NCBI GenBank assembly: GCA_937916365.1
Contig: CALFSY010000067.1
Coordinates: forward strand, 1-39,171
DNA length: 39,171 bases
Direction of reading: 5' to 3'
Source of the DNA: an uncultured Jannaschia sp.
GTDB lineage: Bacteria; Pseudomonadota; Alphaproteobacteria; Rhodobacterales; Rhodobacteraceae
In this document: piece after piece, positions 1 through 8,828 of the stretch
How positions within the stretch are numbered: position 1 is the stretch's first letter
Layout of the letters: every line of letters starts with the position of its first letter
The notes under the pieces: model-generated
The model's database searches: none
Told to the model about the DNA's origin: nothing
What the model saw: the letters and a program-made list of their open reading frames with translations, nothing else
Made by a program: the position numbers and the translations under genes

Positions 1-172
1 TCAAATCATGATCGCGCGCCTTGGTGGATGTCACCACCCACGCCCACCATACCGAGGCCACCCGCATCGCGGCGCGGTGGGCCAGGGCGACCATGGCCGT
101 ATCTGGCAAATTTTCTTGCCTTAACCACGCCTCAAAACTGCCTTTATCTATAATCTCTGCAATATCCACCAT
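1..172 (-). CDS. Hypothetical protein, C-terminus cut by window edge
   Basis: Only the first 57 residues are visible, because the gene runs off the left edge. The start ATG at 172 has a good ribosome binding site (AAAGGAT) about 8 bases upstream. The visible protein begins MVDIAEIIDKGSFEAW and continues with an Ala/Arg-rich helix containing AHRAAMRV, then a Trp-rich stretch. I recall a loosely similar pattern (an AWL segment followed by an AxRAAxR helix) in small uncharacterised alphaproteobacterial proteins, but I cannot name a family. It lies about 200 bases downstream of murC on the same strand, where murB is often found in related genomes; the visible part does not look like MurB. Function unknown. 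That it is a real gene rests on the ribosome binding site and the open frame. Confidence 0.6.
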   Translation of the reverse strand, partial: MVDIAEIIDKGSFEAWLRQENLPDTAMVALAHRAAMRVASVWWAWVVTSTKARDHDL

Positions 173-203
173 GGTAATATCCTTTCGCTTTTGCCGCTAA
201 TCC

Positions 204-217
204 CCCGCCCTGGCGGG
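204..217. repeat. GC-rich hairpin between murC and the small edge gene
   Basis: CCCGC and GCGGG arms enclose a four-base loop in the 203-base gap between the murC stop (376) and the small gene start (172). No T-run follows on either strand, so a classical terminator is not supported. It could be an mRNA processing or stabilising hairpin within a murC-containing transcript. I see no gene in the gap itself. Confidence 0.3.
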
Positions 218-375
218 CGCGTCGCATTTGGGGCGGCGGTTGGCCAAACAATTTTTCGGTTCAAAATGGGTGTGCGGGCATGGCGGCGCTGAACCCCCAA
301 TTCCCTTCCCCAAGTATCGCGGCCAATCTACGACAGATTTTTGATGCCATAAACCCCGCCGTTTTGGGCAAAAAT

Positions 376-1812
376 CTATGCCTGCCCCGTTGCCGTTTCC
401 CGCAACCGCGCAGGCAGGGCGTTGGCCCAGGCCGAAATGGTGCCCGCGCCCAGGCACACCACCATATCCCCCGCCCGCGCGTTGGCACGCACAAAATGGG
501 TTAGGTCATCCTGCCCCGCCAGCGCGGTGGCGTGGCGGTGGCCATGGCGGATTAACCCCGCGACCAGATCGTCGCGCGTGGCCCCGGCCATCGGGGCCTC
601 GCCCGCCGCATACACATCGGCGATGGCCACGACATCGGCATCGTTAAAACAGGCGCAGAATTCATCGAACAGATCGGCCAACCGCGAATACCGGTGCGGT
701 TGGTGCACGGCGATCACGCGGGCGCCGGTGTCTGGGCCAATCGCCTGCCGCGCGGCGCGCAGAACGGCGGCAATTTCCACGGGGTGGTGGCCATAATCGT
801 CGATGATGGTCACGCCGCCCACCTGCCCCACCTTGGTAAAGCGGCGGTTGACCCCGCCAAAGGTGGCCAAGGCGGCGCGAATTTCGGCCGCCTTTATGCC
901 CAAATGCCGCGCCACCGCCACAGCGGCCAGCGCGTTTGACACATTATGATCGCCCGGCATGGGCAGGGTGCAACCTTCGATCACTTGGCCCGTGCCTTCG
1001 GCCTGTAGGGCGATGTCGAAATGCGCCACGCCGTTTTCATAACGCAGGTTGACGGCCCGCACATCGGCCTGGGCGTTAAAGCCAAAGGTGACAACACGGC
1101 GATCGGTCACGCGCCCCATCAGGGCCTGCACCTCTGCATGGTCGGTGCAACATATGGCCACGCCGTAAAACGGGATGTTGGATACGAAATCATCGAACCC
1201 CTGGCGCAGGTTTTCGATGGTGCCCCAATGGTCCATATGTTCGGGGTCGATATTGGTGACAATGGCGATGGTGGCGGGCAAGCGGTTGAATGTGCCGTCG
1301 GATTCGTCGGCCTCGACCACCATCCAATCGCCTTGGCCCACGCGGGCGTTTGACCCATAGGCGTGGATGATGCCGCCATTGATGACGGTGGGATCGGCGC
1401 CGCCCGCATCCAACAACGTGGCCACCAGCGTGGTGGTGGTGGTTTTGCCGTGCGTGCCCGCAACGGCGATGTTAGACCGCAGGCGCATCAGCTCGGCCAA
1501 CATATCGGCCCGCCGCACCACGGGCAGCCCCTGCGCACGCGCCGCGTCAAGTTCGGGGTTGCCGGGTTTGATGGCCGAAGAGATGACAACAACATCGGCG
1601 TTTTGCAGGTTTTCAGCACGTTGGCCGATACAAATATGCGCGCCCAGGGCGGCCAAACGATCGGTGATGGGCGATGCCTTCACATCCGAGCCTTGCACAG
1701 CATAGCCATGGTTTAACAACACCTCGGCAATGCCCGACATGCCGATGCCACCAATGCCCACAAAATGGATAGGGCCCAGTTGGGTAGGCAATTTCGTGGC
1801 GGCAGCGTTCAT
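376..1812 (-). CDS. murC: UDP-N-acetylmuramate--L-alanine ligase MurC
   Basis: ATP-dependent cytoplasmic ligase that adds L-alanine to UDP-N-acetylmuramate, the first amino acid of the peptidoglycan stem peptide. It is 478 residues long, the usual MurC length. The N-terminal Rossmann domain carries GIGGIGMSGIAEVL (residues 19-32). The Mur ligase ATP-binding loop is GTHGKTTTT (about residue 118), and the C-terminal half has DDYGHHP, a MurC-type signature. Its ATG overlaps the TGA of murG by four bases (ATGA), so translation is probably coupled. It follows ftsW and murG in the order usual for division/cell-wall clusters. Nothing appears broken. Confidence 0.97.
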   Translation of the reverse strand: MNAAATKLPTQLGPIHFVGIGGIGMSGIAEVLLNHGYAVQGSDVKASPITDRLAALGAHICIGQRAENLQNADVVVISSAIKPGNPELDAARAQGLPVVRRADMLAELMRLRSNIAVAGTHGKTTTTTLVATLLDAGGADPTVINGGIIHAYGSNARVGQGDWMVVEADESDGTFNRLPATIAIVTNIDPEHMDHWGTIENLRQGFDDFVSNIPFYGVAICCTDHAEVQALMGRVTDRRVVTFGFNAQADVRAVNLRYENGVAHFDIALQAEGTGQVIEGCTLPMPGDHNVSNALAAVAVARHLGIKAAEIRAALATFGGVNRRFTKVGQVGGVTIIDDYGHHPVEIAAVLRAARQAIGPDTGARVIAVHQPHRYSRLADLFDEFCACFNDADVVAIADVYAAGEAPMAGATRDDLVAGLIRHGHRHATALAGQDDLTHFVRANARAGDMVVCLGAGTISAWANALPARLRETATGQA

Positions 1813-2918
1813 TTTTTTGCCCCTTTCTTGGCCAGCTCTTCGACCAACACGGCTAAGCGTTGCGCCGCATCGGGCACACCCAGGGTGACCGCGGCCTGCG
1901 CCATACGTTCTGCGGCCTGGGGTTGGGTCAAAAGGGTTGTCATCATATGGGCCAGGTTTTCGGGGGTCAACGTATCCTCTGGCATGGAAATGGCGGCCTC
2001 GGCCTGCACGAAAATGCGGCTATTGATGGTTTGATGGTCCCCTGCCGCATGGGGATAAGGCACCAAAATGGCGGGTCGTCCAACGACGGCAATATCGGCC
2101 AATGATGATGCGCCGGCGCGGCTGATGACCAGCTGTGCCTCGCTTAACCGGCGCGGCATATCATCGAAAAACGGCATCACCTCGGCCCGAATATCCAGGG
2201 ATCGATAGGCGCTTAAGACGCGGGCGGTGTCCTCGGGGCGGGCTTGTTGGGCCACACGCAGATGTTGGCGCAACCCTTCGGGCAGAATCAAAATTGCCTT
2301 TGGCACCACATCGGCCAAAACACGCGCGCCCTGGCTGCCGCCGAATATCAATAGGTTCATCGGCCAATCACCTGGTGGTGTGTAAGGGGTGCTAATTTTT
2401 TCTAACATGGCCGCGCGAACGGGATTACCGGTGTGAACGGCCTCTACCCCGCGCGGCAAAATGGTGGGCCAGGTGCCGCAGGCCACAACATCAACACGTT
2501 TGGCAAAGACCTTGTTCACCCATCCTAAAATTCCGTTTTGTTCATGGATCATAACAGGCGTTCGCGTAATCCAGGCGGCCGCCACAGCCGGGATCGAAGG
2601 ATACCCCCCAAACCCCACCACCACACTGGGGCGGTCGCGCCAGACATGTGCAACCATCGCCGCAATGCCGGCCATCACACGAAACGGGGCGACCAACCGG
2701 CGCAAAACATCGCCCTGCACAAATGTGTCAGAGGCAACGCGGTGCACAACAACGGCCTTGGCAAATCCTTGGGTATATCGCGCCCCCCGCGCGTCGGTGG
2801 ACAGTGCCACCGTCCATCCGCGACGCAACATAACCTCGGCCAAGGCTTGGGCGGGAAACATATGGCCGCCTGTGCCGCCCGCAGCAATCAACAGGTATGG
2901 GGATACATCGGATGTCAT
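1809..2918 (-). CDS. murG: Undecaprenyl-PP-MurNAc-pentapeptide GlcNAc transferase MurG
   Basis: Peripheral inner-membrane glycosyltransferase that adds GlcNAc to lipid I to make lipid II. Visible motifs are the N-terminal glycine loop GGTGGHMFPA, the mid-protein GGSQGAR, and the C-terminal nucleotide-binding region with SRAGASSLADI. I chose the ATG at 2918 (369 residues) over an in-frame GTG at 2930, because AAAGGTGGG lies about 6-8 bases before 2918 and the protein then begins just ahead of the conserved fold. The start lies a few bases past the ftsW stop (2923-2925). Its stop overlaps the murC start. It works in the same pathway as both neighbours. Confidence 0.96.
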   Translation of the reverse strand: MTSDVSPYLLIAAGGTGGHMFPAQALAEVMLRRGWTVALSTDARGARYTQGFAKAVVVHRVASDTFVQGDVLRRLVAPFRVMAGIAAMVAHVWRDRPSVVVGFGGYPSIPAVAAAWITRTPVMIHEQNGILGWVNKVFAKRVDVVACGTWPTILPRGVEAVHTGNPVRAAMLEKISTPYTPPGDWPMNLLIFGGSQGARVLADVVPKAILILPEGLRQHLRVAQQARPEDTARVLSAYRSLDIRAEVMPFFDDMPRRLSEAQLVISRAGASSLADIAVVGRPAILVPYPHAAGDHQTINSRIFVQAEAAISMPEDTLTPENLAHMMTTLLTQPQAAERMAQAAVTLGVPDAAQRLAVLVEELAKKGAKK

Positions 2919-2922
2919 GGCA

Positions 2923-4089
2923 TCACCCACCTTTGCCTAGCAACACATCGCCAATGTCACCTTGGGGACGCGCACGTGTGAAGATCAAAAGCAAACCGAT
3001 GGATAAACCCGCCGCAATCAAGCTGGAGCCACCGTAACTTATGAATGGCAATGTCATGCCCTTGGCCGGCAACAGACGCAAAGCTACGCTCATGTTGACA
3101 AAGGCTTGTAAGGCAAAAAGACTTGCCAATCCCGCCCCGGCAAGCCGGATGAACGGGTCGCGTTCGCGCATCAACCGGTAAAAGGCGCGCAAGGCGATGG
3201 TTGCGAATAACACAATGATCGCCAAAACCAGAACCAACCCATATTCTTCCGCCGCAACAGCAATAATGAAATCCGTGTGGGCGTCCGGTAATGCCCATTT
3301 AACGGCCCCCTCCCCCAAACCTGCACCCCAAAAACCGCTGCCTTCAATGGCGTCGGCGGCATAGCCCAGTTGGGTGTTCGGATCGACCTGCGGTGTTAAA
3401 AACCCATCAATCCTACGCGCAACGTGTTCGGAATTGGAATACGCAAAAACGGCGCCCAGCCCCGCCAAAACCAGAACCACCATCAACGTCAACATGGGCG
3501 CACCCGATATAAAATAGATAACGGCCCACGCAAAAACGACCAAGGCCGCCTGCCCGAAATCGGGTTGTGCGGCTAACAAAAGAACGACCAAAGCCGTTGC
3601 AATTAACGAAATCAACCTACCCGGCGGCCCGGCAACCGCATAAGTTGCCGAAATCATCCAAGCCGTAAAAATGATATAAAATGGCTTCAAAAATTCCGAC
3701 GGCTGCACCGCTGCAAATCCCAGCGAATACCATCGCACGGCGCCCTTACCAAAATCCGTTCCGAACATGGGCAATAGCGCGATTGCGGCCATAGCCCCCA
3801 TAAACCCAACGATCCCCAAACGCCGCCCAATTTTTGGCGACATCATCGACACCAAAATCATGATCGCCAATGCGATACCGCCAAACACGGCCTGGCGCGT
3901 TACGTAATAAAATGGCTCTTGCCCCGTGCGTTCGGCCAAGGGGGGGGATGCCGCAAAGCCAAGCAATATGCCAATGGCAAACAATGCCAATACACATCCA
4001 ATGGTCACATGGTCGACTGTGCGCCACCATCGCGGCAACACGGCCTCGCCCGAATGCACGATTACTGTGCCATGCGCGATTTCCGTCAT
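2923..4089 (-). CDS. ftsW: Septal peptidoglycan glycosyltransferase FtsW
   Basis: SEDS-family integral membrane protein that polymerises lipid II at the division septum together with its partner class B PBP. It is 388 residues long with about ten hydrophobic segments. The C-terminal region holds the SEDS-type sequence ending PFISYGGSSLIAAGLSIGLL, and the long periplasmic loop contains the conserved glycine-rich GSGFWGAGLGEGAVK region. It is the first gene of the visible ftsW-murG-murC run. Upstream on the same strand is ugd, not murD as in a standard cluster, so ftsW probably has its own promoter in 4090-4305. No strong promoter was recognised there. Confidence 0.96.
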   Translation of the reverse strand: MTEIAHGTVIVHSGEAVLPRWWRTVDHVTIGCVLALFAIGILLGFAASPPLAERTGQEPFYYVTRQAVFGGIALAIMILVSMMSPKIGRRLGIVGFMGAMAAIALLPMFGTDFGKGAVRWYSLGFAAVQPSEFLKPFYIIFTAWMISATYAVAGPPGRLISLIATALVVLLLAAQPDFGQAALVVFAWAVIYFISGAPMLTLMVVLVLAGLGAVFAYSNSEHVARRIDGFLTPQVDPNTQLGYAADAIEGSGFWGAGLGEGAVKWALPDAHTDFIIAVAAEEYGLVLVLAIIVLFATIALRAFYRLMRERDPFIRLAGAGLASLFALQAFVNMSVALRLLPAKGMTLPFISYGGSSLIAAGLSIGLLLIFTRARPQGDIGDVLLGKGG

Positions 4090-4305
4090 GGTGTTTATTT
4101 GACCTGCTCGTTACGCCCGATATAGTTTATTTTTCCGGGTCTAAAATTAGTTTAGCGTAAATTAACCCGCACTTCCAGCCCCTTGTATAATACTTGTCCA
4201 ATGAGTGAGTATTGCCGACCACCACAGGGTTGGATGGTTTTTACCGGCAATTTTGCGAAATCCATTATATCTGCGCAGGGGGGTGGGAAACGCCATCACA
4301 CCGGA

Positions 4306-5610
4306 TCATCGCCCAACGGCGGCGTATACCGAAAACCCTGCGCGTTCTGCATCAATCGGTGCGTATATATTCCGCAAATCCGCCAGGCGGGGGATGGCCA
4401 TATTCTGCGCAAGTTTTTGTAAATCAAGGGCGCGAAATTCATTCCATTCTGTCAAAAGCACAACCAAATCCGCATCTTTGGCCGCCATATACGGGTCTTC
4501 CATCCAAGCCACACCAGGCAGCAAATCTTCACCTTCGCGTTGGCCCTGCGGATCGACGACACGCACACTTGCCCCGCCGCCCACCAAGGCCGGAACGATA
4601 GTCAACGACGGGGCCGCGCGCATATCATCGGTGTTGGGTTTGAATGTAACACCCAACACGGCAATGGTTTTCCCGTTAAAAGACCCATCGCATATGTCGC
4701 GCAATTTTTCGATCATGCGGGTTTTTACCGCCTCGTTCACACGGATCACGGTTTCAACGATGGTTTGCGGGGTTGCGTGGTCCTGCCCAATCCGCGCTAG
4801 GGCTTGGGTGTCTTTGGGAAAACACGATCCACCATACCCTGGCCCAGCGTGTAGGAATTTATTGCCAATCCGCCCGTCTAAGCCAATACCGCGGGCGACT
4901 TCCTTTACATCGGCACCCACCCGTTCGCAGAGCGCTGCGATTTCATTGATAAAGGTAATTTTGGTCGCCAAAAACGCATTTGCGGCGTATTTTATCATCT
5001 CGGCACTTTCCAAATCGGTGGTGACGATGGGAAAATCGCGCAAATAAAGGGGGCGGTATATGTCCGCCAAAACCGCCGCAGCACGATCGGAATCTACCCC
5101 AACCACCACACGATCAGGGCGCATAAAATCATCAATCGCGGCCCCTTCGCGTAGGAATTCAGGGTTTGAGGCGATGTCGAAATTAGCGTTTGGGTTGGCC
5201 GCAGAAATTGTTTGTTTAACCTTGGCGTTTGTGCCCACCGGCACAGTCGATTTCGTAACAATAACAGTGTATCCAGTTAATGTGTGGGCCACATCCTGTG
5301 CGGCGGCCATCACAAAGGTTAGGTCTGCGTGCCCATCCCCGCGCCGCGCGGGTGTGCCCACGGCAATGAACACGGCATCGGCCCCATCAACCGCTGCGGG
5401 TAAATCCACAGTAAAGGTCAGGCGCCCGGCCTCTACATTCTTGATCATCATTTGATCGAGACCGGGTTCGTAAATCGGCACCTGTCCGTTACGCAGCATA
5501 TCGATTTTGCGTGGGTCTTTATCAACACAAATCACATCGTGTCCGAAATCGGAAAAACACACCCCAGAGACGAGTCCCACATAGCCCGCGCCAATCATCG
5601 TGATACGCAT
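4306..5610 (-). CDS. ugd: UDP-glucose 6-dehydrogenase
   Basis: Cytoplasmic NAD-dependent enzyme that oxidises UDP-glucose twice to UDP-glucuronate, a precursor for exopolysaccharide, capsule or glycolipid sugars. It is 434 residues long, the normal length. The N-terminal NAD-binding fold starts MRITMIGAGYVGLVSGVC. The catalytic cysteine lies in GPGYGGSCFPKDT (about residue 260). The central segment has NPEFLREGAAIDDF, and the C-terminal UDP-binding domain has GVTFKPNTDDMR. The start is supported by AAGGGAT about 8-13 bases upstream. It is separated by 216 bases from ftsW downstream and is divergent from hslO, so it is likely a single-gene transcript. A related UDP-sugar dehydrogenase with another sugar specificity cannot be fully excluded. 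Confidence 0.95.
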   Translation of the reverse strand: MRITMIGAGYVGLVSGVCFSDFGHDVICVDKDPRKIDMLRNGQVPIYEPGLDQMMIKNVEAGRLTFTVDLPAAVDGADAVFIAVGTPARRGDGHADLTFVMAAAQDVAHTLTGYTVIVTKSTVPVGTNAKVKQTISAANPNANFDIASNPEFLREGAAIDDFMRPDRVVVGVDSDRAAAVLADIYRPLYLRDFPIVTTDLESAEMIKYAANAFLATKITFINEIAALCERVGADVKEVARGIGLDGRIGNKFLHAGPGYGGSCFPKDTQALARIGQDHATPQTIVETVIRVNEAVKTRMIEKLRDICDGSFNGKTIAVLGVTFKPNTDDMRAAPSLTIVPALVGGGASVRVVDPQGQREGEDLLPGVAWMEDPYMAAKDADLVVLLTEWNEFRALDLQKLAQNMAIPRLADLRNIYAPIDAERAGFSVYAAVGR

Positions 5611-5806
5611 TAATGTTATCCCTTAGGTTTATGCACACTGCCCGTCACACAAAAAGGTCTTTCGCATCGGACATGGGCCATTGATGCACCCCTTCATATA
5701 ATTCTGTTTCGGGTTAGAACATGCTTAATATGGTTGGGTGATAATTTTGCGGCGCCGATATGTGTTCCTATATTACATGCGTGATACCGGCGGAATGTAT
5801 ATAGCG

Positions 5807-6820
5807 ATGGATGATATGACAAACACACCTGACATCGTTTGGGAAAACGTTGTTTTACCGTTTCAACTAGACAGGTCGAACATTCGCGGGCGCGTGGCGC
5901 GGCTTGATACCACATTACAACATATTCTGCTACGCCATGATTATCCGCCTGCGGTGCAGGCCATGATTGTCGAGGCAACGTTGTTGACCGCACTTATCGG
6001 TCAAACGATCAAACCGCGCTGGAAATTGTCGCTACAGGTGCGTGGTAATGGGCCAATCCGCCTGATTGCCACCGATTTTTATGCACCAGACGAGAAAACC
6101 GACGCGGCACACATCCGCGCTTATGCTGGGTTTACAGGCGATCACCTAGACCCAAATGCCGATCCATTTTCGCAACTTGGCAAAGGGTATTTTGCCATTC
6201 TAATCGATCAGGGCGCCGGCACTGTGCCTTACCAAGGCATTACACCTTTGGCGGGAGGGGCATTAAAAACATGTGCCGAGGTTTATTTTGCCCAATCCGA
6301 ACAGTTGCCAACCCGCTTTGCGCTTAGCTATGGGCACAGTCAAACCCCGGGAGAAACGCTAAACTGGCGTGCGGGGGGGATCGTATTGCAGCATATGCCG
6401 AACGCAGCATCAAAATTAAGCGAAGGCGGCACAGGCGAAGGCGGTTTATTGATGGTCACGGATTTAATGGATGACGATGAAGCCGAAAATTGGGCGCGCG
6501 TGAATGTGTTGCTAGATACAGTTGATGATATCGAATTGATCGGGCCACACATCACACCGCCCGAAATGTTAAGGCGTCTTTTTCATCAGGAAAATCCCCG
6601 CGTCTACGATACTCAAAACGTGCAATTCGGGTGTGCGTGTTCGGCGGAACGGGTGCGCGAAAGCCTATCAATCTACTCCGCGCGCGATATTGCCCATATG
6701 ATAACGGACAAAGGCGTTGTCACCGCGGATTGCCAATTCTGCGGCGCGCATTACGAATTTGATCCCAAAACGCTTGGGCGTGACGCAGGGCCAAGGGATG
6801 CCGATGGACCACACGCTTGA
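5807..6820 (+). CDS. hslO: Redox-regulated molecular chaperone Hsp33
   Basis: Cytosolic holdase chaperone activated by oxidation of a zinc-bound cysteine centre, which protects unfolding proteins during oxidative stress. Starting at the ATG at 5807 it has 337 residues. ATGs at 5795 and 5816 are also in frame, and 5807 is preceded by GGCGGA about 12 bases upstream. The C-terminal redox switch is visible as FGCACS and, about 30 residues later, DCQFCGAHYEF, giving the CxC...CxxC pattern. The N-terminal substrate-binding domain is complete. It is the first gene of an hslO–Nudix–cca run; the Nudix ORF starts inside its 3' end. The start position is the least certain point. Confidence 0.93.
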   Translation: MDDMTNTPDIVWENVVLPFQLDRSNIRGRVARLDTTLQHILLRHDYPPAVQAMIVEATLLTALIGQTIKPRWKLSLQVRGNGPIRLIATDFYAPDEKTDAAHIRAYAGFTGDHLDPNADPFSQLGKGYFAILIDQGAGTVPYQGITPLAGGALKTCAEVYFAQSEQLPTRFALSYGHSQTPGETLNWRAGGIVLQHMPNAASKLSEGGTGEGGLLMVTDLMDDDEAENWARVNVLLDTVDDIELIGPHITPPEMLRRLFHQENPRVYDTQNVQFGCACSAERVRESLSIYSARDIAHMITDKGVVTADCQFCGAHYEFDPKTLGRDAGPRDADGPHA

Positions 6821-7397
6821 TTTGGATCGGGTGGCAAAGGCGCTTGCCTCTTCTAACCCGCGCCCGTCATCGGATTACGATCTGAACCCTGATGTGAGGC
6901 GACCCTCGGGCCGCGTATTAACACCTGCGGCGGTCTTAATTGGGGTAGCAAACGATAATGTGGTGTTAACGAAACGGGCCCAGAATTTGAAACACCATGG
7001 CGGGCAAATCGCCTTTCCCGGCGGAAAGATGGATACAAGCGACGCAAACGCGCGCGCCACTGCCCTGCGTGAGGCGCGGGAAGAAATTGGTCTTTTGCCA
7101 CAGCATGTTCAAGTGATTGCAGACCTACCCCGCCATGAAACAGTCAGCGGCTACACTGTGACCCCGATATTGGCTCGTGTTGCACCAGAGTTTCAACCCG
7201 TGCCAGAACCCGCAGAGGTAGAAGAGATTTTTTGCGTGCCGTTGGCGTATTTGATGCAAGTTGATCATTTTCGCGTGGATCGCCACCTGTGGAACGGAAC
7301 ATGGCGGCAGTATTATGTCATTTCTTACGGAAAATATTATATTTGGGGGGCCACGGCACGGATCCTAAAGGCGCTTGCCGATCGGATGGGGCCATGA
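6804..7397 (+). CDS. CoA pyrophosphatase-type Nudix hydrolase
   Basis: Probable CoA diphosphatase of the NudL/UPF0035 type, cleaving CoA or its derivatives to 4'-phosphopantetheine and 3',5'-ADP. The family signature is clear: VVLTKRAQNLKHHGGQIAFPGG precursor segment (about residues 53-74; read in two parts, LTKRAQNLKHHGGQ and IAFPGG), followed by the Nudix box core ALREAREEIGL. As in other members, the first box glutamate position is not a standard Glu. From ATG 6804 the protein has 197 residues. AAGGG lies six bases before this start, and another ATG at 6798 is in frame. The start overlaps the hslO 3' end by 17 bases and the stop overlaps the cca start (ATGA), so all three are probably co-translated. 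Confidence 0.9.
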   Translation: MDHTLDLDRVAKALASSNPRPSSDYDLNPDVRRPSGRVLTPAAVLIGVANDNVVLTKRAQNLKHHGGQIAFPGGKMDTSDANARATALREAREEIGLLPQHVQVIADLPRHETVSGYTVTPILARVAPEFQPVPEPAEVEEIFCVPLAYLMQVDHFRVDRHLWNGTWRQYYVISYGKYYIWGATARILKALADRMGP

Positions 7398-8554
7398 CGG
7401 CCATACACCTAAAGGCCGATTGGTTGACCGATCCTGGCACGCAGGCCATTTGGCACATGCTACAAAAAGGTGGATACCAGGCCTTTTTCGTAGGTGGATG
7501 CGTGCGCAATAGCCTGTTGGGCGCACCGGTGGATGATATTGACATCACCACCGACGCCCCCCCCGAAAAAGTTATGGCGTTGTGTGAAACGGCAGGATTG
7601 CGCGCCATTCCCACCGGGATTGACCATGGCACTGTGACTGTAATTGCACAGGGCAAACCGCACCAAATTACCACCCTACGTCGCGATATTACGACCGATG
7701 GGCGGCACGCCACCGTGGCCTTTACCCACCGGATCGAAGATGATGCCGCACGGCGCGATTTCACGATGAACGCGCTTTACGCACGCGACGACGGCACCGT
7801 GTTAGACCCCACAGGCGACGGGATCGAAGACCTAAACGCCCGGCGCATACGGTTCATTGGCACACCAGAACATCGTATCCGCGAAGATCATTTGCGCATT
7901 CTGCGGTTTTTCCGATTTTACGCCTGGTATGGTGACCCTTCAGGCGGAATGGATGCAGAGGGTTTGGCCGCCTGTGCCGCCCACGCCGCGCGAATCGCCC
8001 ATCTATCCAAAGAACGAATCGGTGCGGAAATTAAAAAACTCCTCTCCGCGCCAGAGCCAGCGCCTGCCATGGCCGCCATGGAACATGCCGGTATTTTAGC
8101 GCACGTTTTGCCAGGGGCGACCGCGCACCTGTTACCTATTCTGACAAATCAAGAGGCCCTCCACACCCCAAATCCGATGCGTCGATTAGCAAGCCTAGGC
8201 GGTGAAAACGCGGACCAAGCCCTGCGCCTTAGCAGAGCGGAGGCCAAAGAATTGACGATCCTGCGCGAACATATGGGATCAACCATGTCTGCAGGGGCAT
8301 TAGGCTATAGGTTCGGGGCGGCCCAAGCCCATGATATTTTGCTGTTACGTGCGGCGGTAACCGGCACATGTGTTAGCGTGGCTGATGTTCGCGCGGTCAT
8401 GCATGGGGCGCACGCGGTGTTCCCGATCACGGCCCACGATTTAATGCCCACTTTCACCCATGCTGACCTGGGGGCGCGCTTGCGCATGTTGGAAGAGGCG
8501 TGGGTGGCGTCTGAGTTCACGCTGGATAGGGTAGCTTTGCTCACCTTAAGTTGA
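7394..8554 (+). CDS. cca: CCA-adding tRNA nucleotidyltransferase
   Basis: Class II nucleotidyltransferase that builds or repairs the 3' CCA end of tRNA. The start ATG at 7394 overlaps the preceding TGA, giving 386 residues. The head domain shows AFFVGGCVRNSLLG followed by the metal-binding DDIDIT. RRDFTMNAL, then IREDHLRILRFFRF, are the conserved motifs further along that define the family. The C-terminal part is helical, as expected for body and tail. Some alphaproteobacterial members are annotated as poly(A) polymerase (pcnB), but the sequence fits a CCA enzyme. It closes the hslO operon. No convincing terminator is visible after it, before the T6SS leader. Confidence 0.93.
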   Translation: MTAIHLKADWLTDPGTQAIWHMLQKGGYQAFFVGGCVRNSLLGAPVDDIDITTDAPPEKVMALCETAGLRAIPTGIDHGTVTVIAQGKPHQITTLRRDITTDGRHATVAFTHRIEDDAARRDFTMNALYARDDGTVLDPTGDGIEDLNARRIRFIGTPEHRIREDHLRILRFFRFYAWYGDPSGGMDAEGLAACAAHAARIAHLSKERIGAEIKKLLSAPEPAPAMAAMEHAGILAHVLPGATAHLLPILTNQEALHTPNPMRRLASLGGENADQALRLSRAEAKELTILREHMGSTMSAGALGYRFGAAQAHDILLLRAAVTGTCVSVADVRAVMHGAHAVFPITAHDLMPTFTHADLGARLRMLEEAWVASEFTLDRVALLTLS

Positions 8555-8828
8555 CAAAATGTCGCACCATCGTGGACACATCCAAACATCAAACTTTGCC
8601 ATGTTGGAATTATAATAATTTTATTGCCAAAACCAAAATCTATGCTTGCGCTAATTAAGCAAATAATTTGCAAATACTGCAATAAAATAAAGAACAAAAC
8701 AGGTAATCTGTCTGGCGCAAATATTAATAATATACATAAAATTCTAAATACTTTAGGGGTTACGTGCCTATCCCCCCGCCTGATAGAGGTGCCGTTGTTC
8801 GCATTTGGCTTTGGGGGGAATATCCATA
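8555..8828 (+). promoter_or_regulatory. AT-rich leader region upstream of the T6SS operon
   Basis: This 274-base gap between cca and tssB is markedly more AT-rich than its surroundings, especially about 8605-8755. It must contain the start signal for the T6SS genes unless they are read through from cca. I could not find a convincing sigma-70 pair. A perfect TATAAT at 8611-8616 lacks a -35 at the right distance. No GG-N10-GC sigma-54 promoter was found either. The region holds the GCAAAT half-site cluster listed separately. A 76-codon reading frame starting at 8624 overlaps tssB and looks non-coding. Confidence 0.5.
8659..8722. promoter_or_regulatory. Cluster of GCAAAT half-sites, possible operator
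   Basis: GCAAAT occurs at 8659-8664 and 8670-8675, and its inverse ATTTGC at 8666-8671, so two overlapping dyads are formed: GCAAAT-A-ATTTGC (8659-8671) and the perfect 10-base palindrome ATTTGCAAAT (8666-8675). A further GCAAAT is at 8717-8722. Overlapping dyads just upstream of an operon are typical of regulator binding sites. Which protein binds is unknown; the VasH-like protein of this locus, with an intact helix-turn-helix, is one candidate. AT-richness makes chance occurrence a real possibility. Confidence 0.35.

Noticed and set aside
204..217. Hairpin as a terminator of murC
   Set aside because: No T-run on either strand, and the loop is only four bases in a GC-rich stretch; kept only as a repeat.
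4205..5047. 280-codon open frame on the plus strand opposite ugd
   Set aside because: Antisense to the ugd catalytic region; Ser/Pro/Arg-rich translation without motifs.
5697..5702. Perfect TATAAT before hslO
   Set aside because: No -35-like sequence lies 16-18 bases upstream (a TTGATG is only 10 bases away), so I did not list it as a promoter.
8555..8828. Possible sigma-54 (-24/-12) promoter before tssB
   Set aside because: Candidates such as TGGCGC near 8713 lack the GC at the required -12 spacing. The absence also fits the loss of sigma-54 motifs in the VasH-like protein.
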